64,000 bases of DNA from Siphlonurus alternatus (GCA_949825025.1 OX463788.1:21293755-21357754), one strand, 5' to 3'; shown: positions 23,566 to 38,789, counted from the first letter of the stretch. Numbers and translations: made by a program. Notes: a model not told the origin generated them from the sequence alone.

Positions 23566-24055
23566 ATAATGTATATATATAATACCTAAAAACATGCAAC
23601 CGCAAAAAAATGACAAAGATGAAATCAATCAAAAATATATCTTCATACATTCATTTTATATTATTAAGTCAGATATTGGATACAATTTCCCGTAAATTTC
23701 TTCGCAAAAAAACTTTTTTACAGAGTAAAATTCATTAACTACTTATAGCAATTTTTTTAATTTAAATTCAAAAAGAAAGTCATGACTATCAATATTTTTT
23801 ATACAGCCAGGAAGAAAATCATAAATTTTAGCACATTGGTGTTATGGATTTCTTATCAGCAAAAACAGAGTTATGTTTGTCCATAAGAATATTATCCTTA
23901 TTTCTGGATAATATTCTTATCCTTATTTATTTCCAAAGATTTTAATTGCATAATATTCATGGTAGAGTTGTATACAACCCGAATTCAGACAGTATCCAAA
24001 TAATCGACAAAACAAGTTTTATTTAGTTTATGTATTTTGCAAAAAAAAAAAAAAA
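23566..24055. other. AT-rich stretch with one short hairpin
   Basis: The perfect inverted repeat ATAAGAATATTATCC (23883-23897) / GGATAATATTCTTAT (23906-23920) has an 8-base loop and is followed by no T run, so I do not call it a terminator. Nothing else recognised. Confidence 0.5.
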
Positions 24056-24058
24056 AAA

Positions 24059-24283
24059 AATACAATACAATACACAATACCATACAAAATACAATACAAT
24101 ACAATACAATACAATACAATACAATACAATACAATACAATACAATACAATACAATACAATACAATACAATACAATACAATACAATACAATACAATACAAT
24201 ACAATACAATACAATACAATACAATACAATACAATACAATACAATACAATACAATACAATACAATACAATACAATACAATATA
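24059..24283. repeat. (ATACA)n array
   Basis: An A run is followed by imperfect, then about 39 perfect ATACA units (from about 24089). Open frames in four registers across it are artefacts. Confidence 0.96.
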
Positions 24284-24769
24284 CAATTAGACAATTAGAC
24301 AAATATTTGGCACTTTTTTTCATTTAAATTTAATGAACTGTAGTTCTGGTCAAATCGCAAAAAAAAAAAAAAAAAAAAAAAATTTCAAATCCATTGCGGC
24401 TTATAATAATAATTATTATTATAACAATGTTAAAATATATTGAATTAATTCTATCTTCATTATATATTATGGTTAGAGAATATAAGTATACATATGGCTT
24501 TCTGATTAGACCACAACCTGTTTGGGACACTATTTTTCTTTCTTACATTGTCCGAATTTGAATTTGTGCTTGTGTTATACGCATCAACTTCGAGTTTATT
24601 TTTGAGGCATTACACTTCAATTGAAAATAGTCTGTTTGCAGTGTTATAACTACATCGTAATCATCTAATCGAGTCATGCATGTTGATATTTCCAACTGTT
24701 ATAAATATAATACAGTATTTAACGCAATAAACAATTATTATTATTTTTATTACAGAAATTTCAAACTAA

Positions 24770-24855
24770 CTTTTTATGGGACTCAAATTATATAAAATAT
24801 TATACATAACATAATAATTATTTATTTAATTATATAAATTGAGTCCCATAAAAAG
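24770..24855. repeat. Short fold-back with 26-base arms
   Basis: CTTTTTATGGGACTCAA at 24770 pairs with TTGAGTCCCATAAAAAG ending at 24855. The pairing extends through TTATATAA with one mismatch, around a 34-base AT-rich loop. Probably a very short MITE. Confidence 0.6.
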
Positions 24856-25796
24856 ATGTACACAGGACACAGGCATTCTAGGGTTGATAATTATACTCTG
24901 GAACACTCCGAGCTATATATACATATAGCATTACAGTACATATATATGATGAAAGAAGCTCTAATATTTCATGACTTCATTTGTTTCTTTGTTAAATTAT
25001 TATATTAATAAGCAATTAAGTACTAGTTGATTAGACAAAATTTTGAAAACAGTCATGTCAAGGCTAAAACAAAACGATTGAAAAGTGATGTGGGGGATAT
25101 AAATTTATTGTGTCTTTATTATACTCTTTATGATTTACATACGTTACTTTTTGTTATAAATACAATTATTTTAAAATCAAAATGAGTGTTTTTTAATATT
25201 TTGATACTAATCCATGCGTACACATTCACCCAAACTTATAATTATATTATATTGGTTATAACAATATAGCTGTATAATATATTTACTGTACATGCTGCAA
25301 AGTGCATAAAATATACATAATATATATATATATATATACACACATACTTACAAAACACGTCGCCATATATACCTTACGGGGTAAGCCAGCAGCATTATTA
25401 CTTCGAATGTCTACAAATAGACCTCCAAAGCACTTGTATGTAGCAACAACAACATAATAACAAATGTTTAATAACCTTTATTTATACATTACTTCACATA
25501 GAGTGTAAGAACATAATATACGGTACAGTGTTTGTACGAAACTATACGTTGAGTATAGACTGCTTGTATATAGAGTCATAGTTTAAGTATCGAAATTGAC
25601 ATGCTTGAACTTTCAAAGAAATGAATTAAACGATGAAGTATTGATGAGCAAGCTCTTCAAATCGGTCAATTGAGTAAGATGTTAATATTAATCAATCATG
25701 ATCGAGTTGGAACAATGAGCAATAAATGACGATGCAACGGGATGAGAGAGGATCATCATGCATGCACGTATTATATATAATTATATATAATATCAT

Positions 25797-26731
25797 GTTG
25801 GCATCCGGAAGCGATTTCGCTTAATTAAATCGGACGCGAAATTTTTGATCCCGGCGCGTTAGGATCATGCAGAAATTTCAATAAGCGAAATTCGCGTTTG
25901 GAGCATTGCAATTTTGATCCCAACGCGTTTTGAACACATGGAAATCATTACAGCGTGTTGTGATCAATGTTAAAAGCGTTCAACGCGTTCGGAACAAAAT
26001 TTTAGTATGATTTTTAATGACGCCAAATTCTCAATTATTAAAATATGAAAGAAAAAGCGTTTTGTGCGGTCAAAATTAAAAGTATCAAGTCACGAAATAC
26101 TGCACCATATTGTGCTATTTACATAATTTAAATGTTGTAAATTATTTAAAATAGTGAATAATTAGTTATTTTTTATTCTATTTTTTTATCTCTTTCATGG
26201 GCACAAAATATACATATATCACTTGTAATGTACTTATAATATAAGTCAAGAAACAAAAAAAAAAAAAAAAAAGGCACATGGCGCAAATGAAAAAGATTAC
26301 TGAGCAGTCCATTCACAAAAGTACGTGTTCACTATCATTTTTACTAATTATTAATTGCTTGTTTACTAAATAAGCAAATGTTGAGAGTATAACAAAAATA
26401 CTTACACACATATACCTATGTGTATACTTTAAGAAAGTTTGAAGTCAATACCTCAGGAACTCAAGATCCTCAAGAATCGGAAGAAAAAATATTTTGTAAA
26501 ATTCCAAAGTGGAGAAGGCCTTGCACTCTTAACATTGATCGCAACGCGTTGTAAATATTTTCATATGTTCCGAACGCGTTGTGAATTTTGCTGATGTGCC
26601 CAACGCTTTGGGATCAAAATTGCAATGCTCCAAACGCGTATTTCGCTTCTTGGAATTTCTGCATAATCCCAACTAAACGCGTTGGGATCAAAAACTTCAC
26701 GTCCGAAGTGAATTCGCTTCCGGATGCAAAT
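25797..26731. mobile_element. Non-autonomous TIR element, ends rich in ACGCGT, copy 2
   Basis: Same element as at 463-1397, carried by the large duplication rather than by separate transposition, because its flanks are identical too. Confidence 0.8.
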
Positions 26732-26813
26732 ACAAATACAAATATACAAATACAAATACTTTATATTTGGTACATTGGTTCTGTATAGCTGTTGCTGAAT
26801 AAATAATAATTAT

Positions 26814-27359
26814 GGGGAATTCTCCTACATTTATTTTATTTTTTTTCAGATGCTCTATGCCTTGAAACTAAATGTCCCAAAACAAAAAAGTTTCAATTTT
26901 CAAAATTGGAGACGTGGGAATTTTTTAAAAATCTTCCTTCTTTTGAATTTAGCGCCAAAACGTGACGTAGAAACTGCCTAGGCAGCGCGAATTTTCCCTG
27001 CAATAAATTTATATTTTCGATTATCACTCTTAAAGTAAACTGATATTAGGGAAAAAAACTACTGATACTAGGGTAGAAAAACCCGCTGATTTCGATCGTG
27101 TTACTAAAATTTATAGCCAATCACTCCTTGACGCTCAAACTATGATATCAGGCAGTTGTTGTGTGTAAACTAGGGAGTTTCTACGTCACAGTTTTCAGGT
27201 TTGCGCGCGGGTTGCATACTTTGCCCCTATTCTAATAATCCCTTCAGAGTCCCCAAATTTGAGTTAAAAAACTTGAAACTTAAGTCAAACTTATTGTTAA
27301 TATGTACCCTATCATGATATAGTAGTTAAATTAAAATCTGAGTCGTAAGAGAATTCCCC
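26814..27359. mobile_element. Fold-back (MITE-like) element, copy 2
   Basis: Second copy, within the large duplication, of the element at 1480-2025, with the same GGGGAATTCTC termini. Confidence 0.6.
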
Positions 27360-27624
27360 CCACCGTTGCAATCAACTTCCTTTTAACAAAGATTATATTT
27401 AACTGTGTGCGTGTAAGCCTATAGCTATAGCATGTTTTTATAGAGTATATTATATTAATCACTAATTTACATTATAGCTCTGTCCGTAAATACACAATAG
27501 AGCTGCTATTATGGTACATTTAATTTACAAAGAACCTTCTTACCTACTGTAATCCCATACTGTATTTTATTGGCGGTTAGGTGTAAGAGTGGGCTTGCCT
27601 AAACATCGCCGCAATAAAGCAATT

Positions 27625-27909
27625 TTCTATTCTATTCTATTCTATTCTATTCTATTCTATTCTATTCTATTCTATTCTATTCTATTCTATTCTATTCTAT
27701 TCTATTCTATTCTATTCTATTCTATTCTATTCTGTTCTGTTCTGTTCTGTTCTGTTCTGTTCTGTTCTGTTCTGTTCTGTTCTGTTCTGTTCTGTTCTGT
27801 TCTGTTCTGTTCTGTTCTGTTCTGTTCTGTTCTGTTCTGTTCTGTTCTGTTCTGTTCTGTTCTGTTCTGTTCTGTTCTGTTCTGTTCTGTTCTGTTCTAT
27901 TCTATTCTA
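27625..27909. repeat. Composite pentanucleotide array (TTCTA)21(TTCTG)33(TTCTA)3, copy 2
   Basis: Same array as at 2291-2560 with three more units in the first block. The TTCTG core and final block have identical counts. This is the only length difference I found between the two duplicated segments. Confidence 0.97.
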
Positions 27910-28158
27910 CTGCAAATAGTTTTTTGTACACTATATATACGAAGAAGAATCTACGCTACATTACGCTATCTTTTACTGTTGTAAAAATTTACTGTTTTAA
28001 TTGATATACAGAAATATGCTCTTGTATATCACATAGTTAGGGAATTATATGGCAAAAATCGCGCTATTGGTGATACCGGGCTGAAATTTTCAGTACTTGC
28101 TAATAACATCATTTGCATCAACTTTTTTGGCGTATCCCAAAAAAAAAGTGTCATACCG

Positions 28159-28188
28159 TGACCTTGAGTGACCTTTGAACTTTGACCT
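28159..28188 (-). promoter_or_regulatory. Cluster of four nuclear-receptor half sites, copy 2
   Basis: Identical cluster carried by the duplication (see 2810-2839). Confidence 0.35.
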
Positions 28189-30137
28189 CCGATTGATTTA
28201 CGTTTGATATTTTTACAAGGAATCTAAGGCAGATACGAAAAAAAATGTCATTAGCAAATATGTTTGTACTAACACGGAGAGTAATTAGCAATTTTTGGAA
28301 AAGACCTAAGTCCATAAAAAACAAAATGGCGGCCGATGAAACTTTTATTGACCTCTTTTTTGGCAGCTTTCTTGCTTATTTTAACCAAACTAGCTAACTT
28401 TTTAGCTCAAAATAGCAACTATCAATTGTCTACTATCCTTACGATTAAAAAGATCATAATGCTTCTTGATAAGAGAATAATAACTTGAGATATTGTAATT
28501 TCTACCGTAAAATGAGCACTTATTCCCTATGCTATTATAATACGTTTTTTTACTAACATCCATACTTTTTATGACAAAAGCATTAAACATACAGAAATGA
28601 TTAATTGCATCATAAGAACCTTAAAAAATACTGTACCCTAAAATTTTGAACCACCCTTTGACCCCTGGTGACCTTTCAAAATGGCGGATGTGGAGAACAG
28701 GAAAGTATTATTTTCTGGCAAACCAAAGGTCGGGATAAAGATATATTCAGCAGAAAAGATGCTTAGATGGTTGCAATTATTTAAAAAGGGTCCCTAATTA
28801 TTTTCAAAGTGCAATATTGCCAAATATAGCATCCCTAGAGACCTAAATTTTATTTGACTTTTTTTCAGTTAAAATCGTATAAAATCCATGCTTTCTGAAA
28901 GTGGAGCTTCTAATTTTCAAGCATGATTAATTAATTGGGGTCACGATCAGAACCAAAAAAATAAGAACCCCCTCCCCCCCACCCCCCCAAAAATTGAAAC
29001 ATTTTACGCCTCCTGCCCAGGGTTCTTTAATCCATGATTGACTCGGGGAATTATATTATATTTTTTTAGGCCATGGTCAGTGCATTGAAGTAATTGCAGT
29101 TAGTAACCATTTGTCTATAGTATACGTATTTCTACTAAATAAAAATTAAAACTAAGAGTAATTTTAAGAAAAAGTGTCCCTAATTAAAAAAAAAAAAAAA
29201 AAGGGGGGTGGGTTTCCAAGTCTTCCTAAAATCTGAGTAATCTATTTCTCGATAAACAAGCATATATGAATCACAACCTTCTTTACTCTTTAAGATAACA
29301 ACATATAATTAAGCCTCCACCCCCCCTCTCCCCTATGTACATCGCCCCCCTAAATTGACTTTACAGAACATGAAGCACCTCTGACCTCTGTCCTTTTCCA
29401 TTATAATAAAAAACTCCGCTGGATCACCGTTCTTGCTAATCATATGTTTCAATTAAAGGTTACACTGTATACATACGAATATATAATCAATGACAAATAA
29501 TAAAACTATATAAATCTTACTATCTTAGTCAAATTATAAATGCATTACAATTAATTTTTATACTTAAATATATTGTAAATCTTTACTGGTACGGGGGGAA
29601 ATACCTAGAGGGACATATCCCACTTATTGGGTTATTACCAACATGCAAGTTGTCTCATAATTAACTCCCTTTAATCGTTTAAAACAACCCGGCAATATAT
29701 AACAACAATATAACAATAAAATTAAAGAACAGCTACATTCCTTTAAAACTTAATCATGTTACATATGTATAAATGTACTTACTCATTGTTAGCCCAATTG
29801 CCTTTGAATATCACCATGCAGTGATATATTATATGATAATTATGATTAATAATTATGTTTGATTACCAGAAGGTATCACAATTAACTACGCGCGTACTAC
29901 TAACTTTTATATAACCATGCAATGATTAATTGTAATATTTTTTGGTACTACGAAAGGTATTATGCAATATTGGATATATTACAGCCAAACATAATATATA
30001 ATGCCATAAATTTGTCTTCTATTATATTTTTATCTTTTCGTATAACAATGGGCATTTTTTTTACTGACAATATAAAGTTTATAAAGTATGCTCTTATGGT
30101 ATGAAAATAAATTAAAAAACTCGTGCTATAAAGTATA

Positions 30138-30178
<41 letters not shown>

Positions 30179-32853
30179 GATTATGTATTATAAATATTAT
30201 AATATCATTAATTTCTCGCGCAAGAAAGCATTGATTGAATAAAATATTGTAATTATATATTATAAATTTATGGAACACTAAAAATTACATTTCAAGTTGT
30301 CTTAAATTGCTTAATTGCGTTATGTCTCAATTACATTTATCGTGATCTTCTTTTGTGATAATTAAGCTTCAAGGATTTTAATTACTTGCTTCAATAGCTA
30401 TTCCACTCCAATTAATATCAACAAAAAAGTTTCTTTTAACGACTTTTATCAGCAACTTGTCGTTACTTTCTAATGGGCCCGGAAATCAAACAGGCTTAAC
30501 AACCATATTCATTACAGGTCGTTCTCAATGAAATGAGATAAGAAATTAACCTTTACTTTCAATGGTTTTTGTAAATCTAGTTCATTAATTGCCGGGCTCT
30601 CCATTAATATTTCATTTGTTGAATTGCAATAAATAAATTTTTAAATATGAGATAATTATTGCATACATACAGCATAAAATTTTACATTAAACTTCAAGAG
30701 TTTTGGAAAACTTGAAGTCGGAGAGCGTCAGTTTTACGTAGGTTACTATTATAGAACAAGATGGCATAAATAAATTCAATCTTATTATTAATTTTTAATT
30801 GAGAATCAAATTTCGACTACAGTTGATGAAGAAAAAAAACAAAACATTATATCGTGTAGTTAAATGTACACATAAAAAGGCTATGTAAGACAATTGATAA
30901 TTTTTAGTATTAGAACAACTAGCTTACTCGAAATATTCAAATTAGCAGAAACATGATGATAAATAATTAATATAATAATACACAATAATATTATAATGTA
31001 TATTTAGACAGGTTTTTGATTTGATCATTAAAATAAAAAAAATATATATACTAGGTTTTATTAATTTATGTTTAGTTTTATAAAACATGGTTACAACCTT
31101 TTTAAAATATTGTTTATTTATTATATTCAGTATCTTAGTAAATTTTGGTGTAATTTAGAGAACTAATCCACAGTTCTAGTTAATCTTGGCATATCAAAAA
31201 TAAATTCTACTGCGCTCTGTTTTGCAGAATTTTTAAGGAATTTAAAACTTTTTTAAGAGCTCTATACCATAGGTAGCATATTATATATGCAGCTCAAACG
31301 GGATTTTTTACCATTTTCACTAAAAGTCGATATCAGTGAATCGAAATAAGAAACTAGCATTTACCTGCAATGGCTTTTATTCCCGTTTGATCCACAGGCT
31401 CTATTATGACGAATAGTAAATATATTTTTTTCATAGGAGTACGTAGTTAAATACCTAGCTTCTACATTCATAGTATACAACACCCCAATATAATTACATA
31501 TTTTTTCTTAGTAAAATCATTTGGTATTGAGACATTTACATTCATAATCCTATCAATAATACATACGTATTGTATGAATAATACATTTATTTTATTAATA
31601 TTTATTAATATTATAGTTTATTTTCATTAAACCAATCCACAATTAGTTTTAAATCATGATTGATATAATCAATGATAATTAAGTAAACCTTTTTTTTTAT
31701 TTGCATAACTCAGGCAAATGTTGCCAGCATATAATTTTTAATTTAATTCTAATTTATTTATACCATTACAATAAAAATAAAATGTCTGCACTTCCTTGAG
31801 GAACTACACACTTAATCTTAATTTTTGAACTATCTGTTTCCTATATATATAGTCATGTATTTGCCTTGTGATAAATGCTCTATTTAAAATATTTACTGCC
31901 ATATATAAATATATTTTTTTAAATTTGTATGCATAAATTATGTTCTTAAGATACACTCATTATTATTTATTTATTCATTGTACATTCAGCCACAATGGCT
32001 GAGGCTATTCAGGGAATTCAATCCCTCTTTAGCCGTAGTATAATACATAAATTTTTGTTGAGATTTTTAGAAGAATATAACATGAGAAATATATTATTAT
32101 TATAATTGCATAGAAAAAAGATACATTAAAAGAATATTTTACCCTAAGATTCTAATACAATATGGTATACAATATACATATATAATTCTGTAAACAAAAA
32201 CAGATGTGGCACACAAAATGTAGTGGCACGTGATGTCCGTTATCTGAAACAGAGGGACTTTAGAATTTTTGTTGACGTGCATGATCACAGATAATGCGAG
32301 ATAGTTTTGAACTTTATTTTGACTAGAAAAGTAATTATAAGCAAAGTAATAATTTTTTTAATAAAAGTTGGTATTTAATTAATTATTATAATATATAGTA
32401 TTTGCTTATATTGAGATGTAAGGTTTATATTTACTATGTAGAGACTAATATATATTAAATATTGAATAGTTATGTTTTTACACAATAGAAAAAAAAAATT
32501 AAAATATAAAAACATGAATGACTTTTAACACATTAATGTCTCAATTTATTATGACTATTACACATTGGACAAATAAAGATAATCAGGTAGTAGGTAAGGA
32601 GGAAAAATAGGAGTTGGTATCGGAGTTTCAATGTCAGGGTATATTGTGGGTGTGTGATCAGAGAAAATGTAGAAGGAGGATGGGGGTACTTGTAGAGAGG
32701 ATAGTAGAGGTACATACACTTATTATGTTTCATGTCAATTTTTTATACATTCATGTTACTGTATTGAATCAGTTTCTACTTTAAATGCAAAGCTTACTAG
32801 AGGTGTATATATAGTAATATTTTTTCCCTTATTGAGAACCCTTTGCAAAGTAC

Positions 32854-33179
32854 TTTTTTTTCACAAATGACTGAATTTAATTTCCTGGCTCTTCGTAAAC
32901 CCGAACTAGCAATGTTCATCAGGATTTTGTGGGTCCCTTCCGAACCAGGGTGACAATGGCCTAGCAATCCATCGCAGTATTCGCCTGGTTGTGACTGAGG
33001 GAACTTCAGTCAAGATGGTTGGCAATTAATAGATAATGCATGACCATCAATCACCTCCCATGGCAGATGCAACCGCCATTACTATATATTATGGAAAATT
33101 TTGGCGGTGCTTGGGATCAAACTCGCGAGTCTCAAGACTATTCGATTAAGAATCAAGTTGCCAAGTGCGCAACTTTCCG
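32854..33179 (-). mobile_element. tRNA-derived SINE, minus strand, copy 2
   Basis: Identical to the SINE at 7505-7830 and present through the large duplication. Confidence 0.65.
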
Positions 33180-34305
33180 AATTTAAGTTTTCTATATGAT
33201 TAACACTCACAGTAGCCGAAATTTGTGATGGGCCTCACAAATATAGAACATAATTGATAATATTGATCCTTTACCACATCACGATATGGGCGCGTTTCAC
33301 GAAGACAGTAAACAGGAAGATAACTTTACTATACATTCTTACTAATCACGGTAAGTGTCATTGACTTTGACTGACACTATAGCCATGGTTGTGGTGAAAA
33401 ACTGAAAAAACTTTCCATAGCTACATCAGAGAATAGATATATTAAAATCCAATTCTTTGGCTCCATGTGGTTATCTCCTTCGTATATTGCGCTCAAATAC
33501 TCTGCACCGAAAATATTGCCAAAATCGTTCTATTAAAGTCATTATATATATATTATTATTATAGGCAACGGTTCAAATGTTCAAACAGCAATGTAAAACA
33601 TAATTTACAAGGGTATTTTATGTTTTATGTCACAAATGTTGATGTTCAAAATTAAAATAATTTCTGTCTGCGTGCCCTCCAATTACCTTAGATCTCAAAC
33701 TTTGCACTTTCCAAATACATATATCCTTAATTCTACGATTTTTATTTTGCTGCTTCGACTTTGCTTCATTTTCTCTTGAAGTTAACTCAAGAGTAAACGA
33801 GGTACATTCACACTTTTCTCCCAACAGTCAAGTTTGCAGAATCAATTTAATCATTTATGAAATTGTGAAGAACTTTTCTGTCATATATTGTATTGTACAA
33901 TCGAAAAGCAATAAAATAAATATGAATATAAAATGATTCTATGTTATGAACCCAAATAAGTAAATGCACTTGCAAAAATTTTATTGCAAAATTGTAAATT
34001 TTATGTAAAAATTATAAGATAATATTGAAATAAAGTAATATTAAAAATCTTCTTCTACTGGGCTTACTCCTTCATTTAACTTCATTATAACCAATATCAC
34101 CTTTGATCAAGCAGCACAATTATGCCAAAATGCAAATCTATAGCAATTTTCCCATGTATATATTTTACACTGTATAGGCATAGGAAAATTACAAATTGAT
34201 ATTTGTTTAAACATTTTGAAATCGGCGGCTTTTTTATTTATTTATTTTTTTTTGTAGAGCCCCTGGGACTCAGGTAATTACATACAAGGGACCACGCTTC
34301 ATCTA

Positions 34306-34671
34306 TATTATTTGAGAATCGACCTCCAAAAATTTTATTGCAAAAATGGATTGAGGGTGTAAAGTTATGCCACTCTGATTTTTTACAGATTTTTTAGAGA
34401 CCGTGCTGGAAGTATTGCTAAAAAGTTTTGTCGAGGTCGGGTTCGAACCCACGTCCGTTTTAGGTCCAATCCTTTTATTAGGAGAGGCGTCTAGAGGCGT
34501 CACTTCCTCTGCACTTTCACTACTTTCAATATTTTTTTAAAAAATTGTTCCCGGACTCTAAAAAATCTAAAAAAAAAAAAAAATTGGAGTAGCATTAAAA
34601 TTGTTTTGAACCATGTATCCAATTCTCTATATAATAATAAAAAAAAAAAAAAATAGGTCGATACTTCATTA
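34306..34671. mobile_element. Palindromic MITE with tRNA-like T-arm, copy 2
   Basis: Same element as 8957-9322, within the duplication. Confidence 0.7.
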
Positions 34672-35421
34672 TCAAATTATATTATATTTACACAAATGTG
34701 TGTCATTGCAAGCTTAATCAATAATATATGACGTTGTGAGTAAGATTTTATTCCTATATTTAGCTTTATTTAGAATTGTATACGGTAGAGTATACCATTG
34801 CAGTTCGTTAATTATTCCAACATCAATCCTTATATAAAAAAGATACTAGCTCAGAGTTATTACCATCATTACCGAAAATAGAAAATATTTACGTCAGAGG
34901 CGAAAAATTTCATCACGTTGCCTATAATTGGAAGTTCTGCTTTAGAAAAATCGATTGATTTGATTACGTTATATCTATTGATATTGTGGTAGAAAATTTC
35001 ATTTGAGCTAATAAAAACAAACAATAAAATTAGTATCATTTTAATTCTTTCGTATTTTTCAGCGTTTTAGTATAATGACCATCCGTCTGAAAATACAATT
35101 ATATTTAAATACATAATTTAAACACCCAAATTATTACTATTAGTTGTTAATGTATGAACCTACAAGAAAAAGTTACAGAAATGATGATAGAGGGGATCGT
35201 TTATGTTATAACATAAATAATGAAATTTAACATGTATTGAAAAGTCTTGCAATTAATACTAATACTAATATTTTTACTAATACCTTTTATTAATAAAATC
35301 TTGACAGTAATTTAGTAGAGTGACTACACTCTTATTATTATATTCATATTTTTGCTATGTGTTTTTATGTATTCGGAAACTGGAATTATGCAACATTTAC
35401 TTATTGAATATAGTTTTTTTT

Positions 35422-35591
<170 letters not shown>

Positions 35592-36002
35592 CATTTAATA
35601 CTGAGTAGAGAAAATAATTTAAATTTGTTATGAAATTTTATGCATTAATTTTTGAAAAATTTCCATGTCTCTATTAAAATGTATTTCATTGCTGTATATA
35701 TTTTTGTAAAACTCTGCAACTTCATAATAAAAAATAAATATACTGTAATCTGAATAATTGTAATTAATGCTAGGCCACCCTTGAAGCATCTTTGCAATGT
35801 AGGTTGCCTACCTGCTAAGATGACCCCATTTAAGAAGGTGCCAAAATCTTATTTTAAGAAGGCAGTGTTCTTAAATTAAGATAAAGGTGCTCTTATTTGA
35901 AACAAGAACCCTCAAAAACCATCTTAATTAAGGGGACACATTTTAAGAACCTTTTTTGATCTTGTTTTATGAATGTTTTGATTTACAGTATACCCTGTTT
36001 TT

Positions 36003-36076
<74 letters not shown>
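36003..36076. repeat. (TTG)n array, copy 2
   Basis: Same as 10654-10727. Confidence 0.95.
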
Positions 36077-36077
<1 letters not shown>

Positions 36078-36237
36078 TGAAGATTTTTTCGAACCCAGAA
36101 ACTATTATAATTTTTTTTTTTAAAGTGCGGCTACCCCCGTTGAAGACGTCAATAAACGTTTAGTTCCTATATTTTTATAAAGGACCAAACATTTCCAGGG
36201 GTCACTTCACAAAGAAAGGTTTCCATTAGTTTTATCA

Positions 36238-36510
36238 TGCTCGACAGCCCTTAAAGCATTCCAACATAAAGGTAATTTGAGATCACCGAATTCAGCTATG
36301 TTGAGAGTGGTACTGCGTGGTTAGTACTTGGTGGATGCAGACCAGGGAAAAAAAATCGGGGGGGAAGGGGGGGGAGGGCCGCCTGCATAAGGCCAATGTT
36401 AAAAAAAAAAAAGACCCCCCTCCCCTCCTGGATCCGTGCTGGGATGGGTGACTGGGTGACTGTTTCAAGTAAAAATTACTCTGCTCCCTCCTTGGGGTAA
36501 ATTTATCTCG
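36238..36510 (+). mobile_element. 5S-derived SINE, interrupted 5' part, copy 2
   Basis: Duplicate of 10889-11161. Confidence 0.7.
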
Positions 36511-36939
36511 TTTTTTTTTTTTTTTTTTTTTTTTTACAAGGATACACCCCTAAGAGCTTACAGCTCGCGGCGGGGTAATGGGGGTAGGGATAAGGTAGCG
36601 AACGGATGATGGCCACGGCCTGTTAAGCGTTCCAGCATTCGCTGAGGTGAGACTGAGGAAACCGTGGATAACCTCAGTCAGGACGGACACCTCTACTTTT
36701 TCTCAATGGACCAAAGCGATATCCAAAGCCTTAGAAACCACACACAAGTCAAGTGCATCACTGCACTGGGTGGAAAGCGAGATGAATTTACCCCAGGGAG
36801 GGAGCAATATAATTTTTACTTGAAACGGTCACCCATCCAAGTACTAACCACGCTTGACGTAGCCTGACTTCGGTGATCTAACGAGAACCGGTCAATGCAC
36901 TGCGCTACGCTCGACCTTCACCTTTCCGCCCAATGCAAT
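36511..36939 (-). mobile_element. 5S-derived SINE, near full length, copy 2
   Basis: Duplicate of 11162-11590. The shared nested insertion shows that it predates the large duplication. Confidence 0.8.
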
Positions 36940-36942
36940 AAT

Positions 36943-37084
36943 TGATCAAAAGTAGAGGTGTCCTGACTGAGATATTCCATTGCACGGTTCTCTCAATCTT
37001 ACCTAAAAGAAAAGCTGGGACGCGTAACAGGATACCCAGTTAGAGACCATTACTAACCCTGTGAGGGGTTAAGGGTCATTTACA
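36943..37084 (+). mobile_element. 5S-derived SINE, 3' part of the interrupted host, copy 2
   Basis: Duplicate of 11594-11735. Confidence 0.65.
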
Positions 37085-37241
37085 AAAATATCATCACCAC
37101 GGTTTTTCTCATACCCTAAAACCCTTAGTTTGAAAATTTCACGCAGATTGAAATTCCAAAATTGTAATGTTTGTTTTTCGTTACATTGTAAGCCTATAAG
37201 GTTTTGATTAAGGAACGGGAACTCACCCCCCAGAAGAGTCA

Positions 37242-37574
37242 CAATGGACAACATACATGAAATTTTTTTATTGCAGAAATGAATAGAGGGTACCAAATTA
37301 TGCCACTCTGAATTCTTTTACATTTTTTTGAAACCCAGAACTATTTTTAAATAATTATTGAAAGTGCGGCCACGCCCCCTGGAGGCGTCAATAGGCGTCC
37401 AGTCTCTATCCTTTTTATTAAGGCTGCAAGGGTGCCAACTGAAATCACAGGACTTTCAATAATTATTTAAAAATAGTTCCGGGTTTCAAAAAATCTCAAA
37501 AAATTCAGAGTAGCATAATTTCGTACCATCTATTCATTTCTGCAATAAAATTTTTTCATGTATGTTGTCCATTA
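37242..37574. mobile_element. Palindromic MITE, AATGGACAACATACATG ends, copy 2
   Basis: Duplicate of 11893-12225 within the large duplication. Confidence 0.85.
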
Positions 37575-38236
37575 GGGGGGTGGGGATTTTCATATACTGA
37601 AAATAAAGATAACTATAAATTCACACAATACACGTAATAAGAAAATGAAAACACAACAATGATAATTGCAAGACTCATTCATCTTCTATTATATTCTTGG
37701 GAAAAAGTTCATACTATACATACAACAAAATTCTAAGAAATTTCTTTCTTTCATATTTCGAAATATAATAAATTTCAATCAAATAAAAAAAATTTAGCCC
37801 CATAATACCATAATAAAAAACATTATGCTGGATTTGAATGGTTAGGTAAAGCATATATAATAAGCTAAATAAGCACATAATAAGCAAATTGGTATCGCTG
37901 GAAACAGGAAGTGAAATCAAAATTTGAGACACTAATAATTGTGAAATTGTAGTTAAAATTTGGAATATAAGGGATTGATTGTAAAAAAAAAAAAAAAAAA
38001 AAAATTACTGGATATCAAACTTTGAAGAACTTATATAATGATGCAATACATAACCAAAACAAATTGAATTTATCTACGAAGCATGATCGATGCAAGGCAG
38101 TTGTTGCACATTTTGTTTGTTTTTAATTACTTTAATTTAATTATTATGAAATAAATTAAAGACGCATTGAAGAATATAATATAATAAATATACTGTATAT
38201 GTGCATGCATATTATTATTATATGTTATATTATCAG

Positions 38237-38490
38237 AACTCTGAAGACCTCATTGAGGGTTTATAACTTAATAATATGGTTCTGAGTCTGCGCAAATGTT
38301 TTAGCAAGTAAGGTTTGTACTCGGCAGCCGGGACAGACGAACAGGAGAGCGACGAGATTTGAGCCAGTCGTCCACACAGAACGCGACGACCAACACGAGC
38401 TGTTAGCCGCCAGAGATCCAGGAAACCCGTGACAAACACTAACTTCAACTCTAAACTCCGCTTATTTAAAAAAAAGAAAATAAGAAAAAA
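38237..38490 (+). promoter_or_regulatory. Probable 5' UTR / proximal promoter of the opsin exon, copy 2
   Basis: Identical to 12888-13141, so if the upstream signals are complete both exons could be transcribed. Confidence 0.3.
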
Positions 38491-38789
38491 ATGTTGAGAT
38501 ATCTATTAGATCTTGCATCAATGCAGAATAGTGTAGGAGGAGAAAATACTACTTTAAGTGATTTAAATAACACTGATGACCTTATTGAAACCTTTATCAA
38601 GAATTATCCCGTAGATATTTGGAAAAGAGATGGATTTTTTGATGATAATTATTTACATTTAATTAACAGGCATTGGTTACAATTTTTACCACCCAGTCCA
38701 TTAAGACATTACTTATTGGCTGTATTGTACACTCTTATAATGAGTGTTGGTGTAATTGGAAATGTTTTGGTCATCATAATGCTTTTAAG
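38491..38789 (+). CDS. First coding exon of a rhabdomeric opsin, copy 2
   Basis: Identical in protein sequence, start and splice donor to the exon at 13142-13440. No downstream opsin exon is visible after either copy inside the window. At most one copy can be the direct first exon of a single downstream gene, unless long introns or alternative first exons are used. If the duplication is real, one of the exons may be an orphan. Confidence 0.68.
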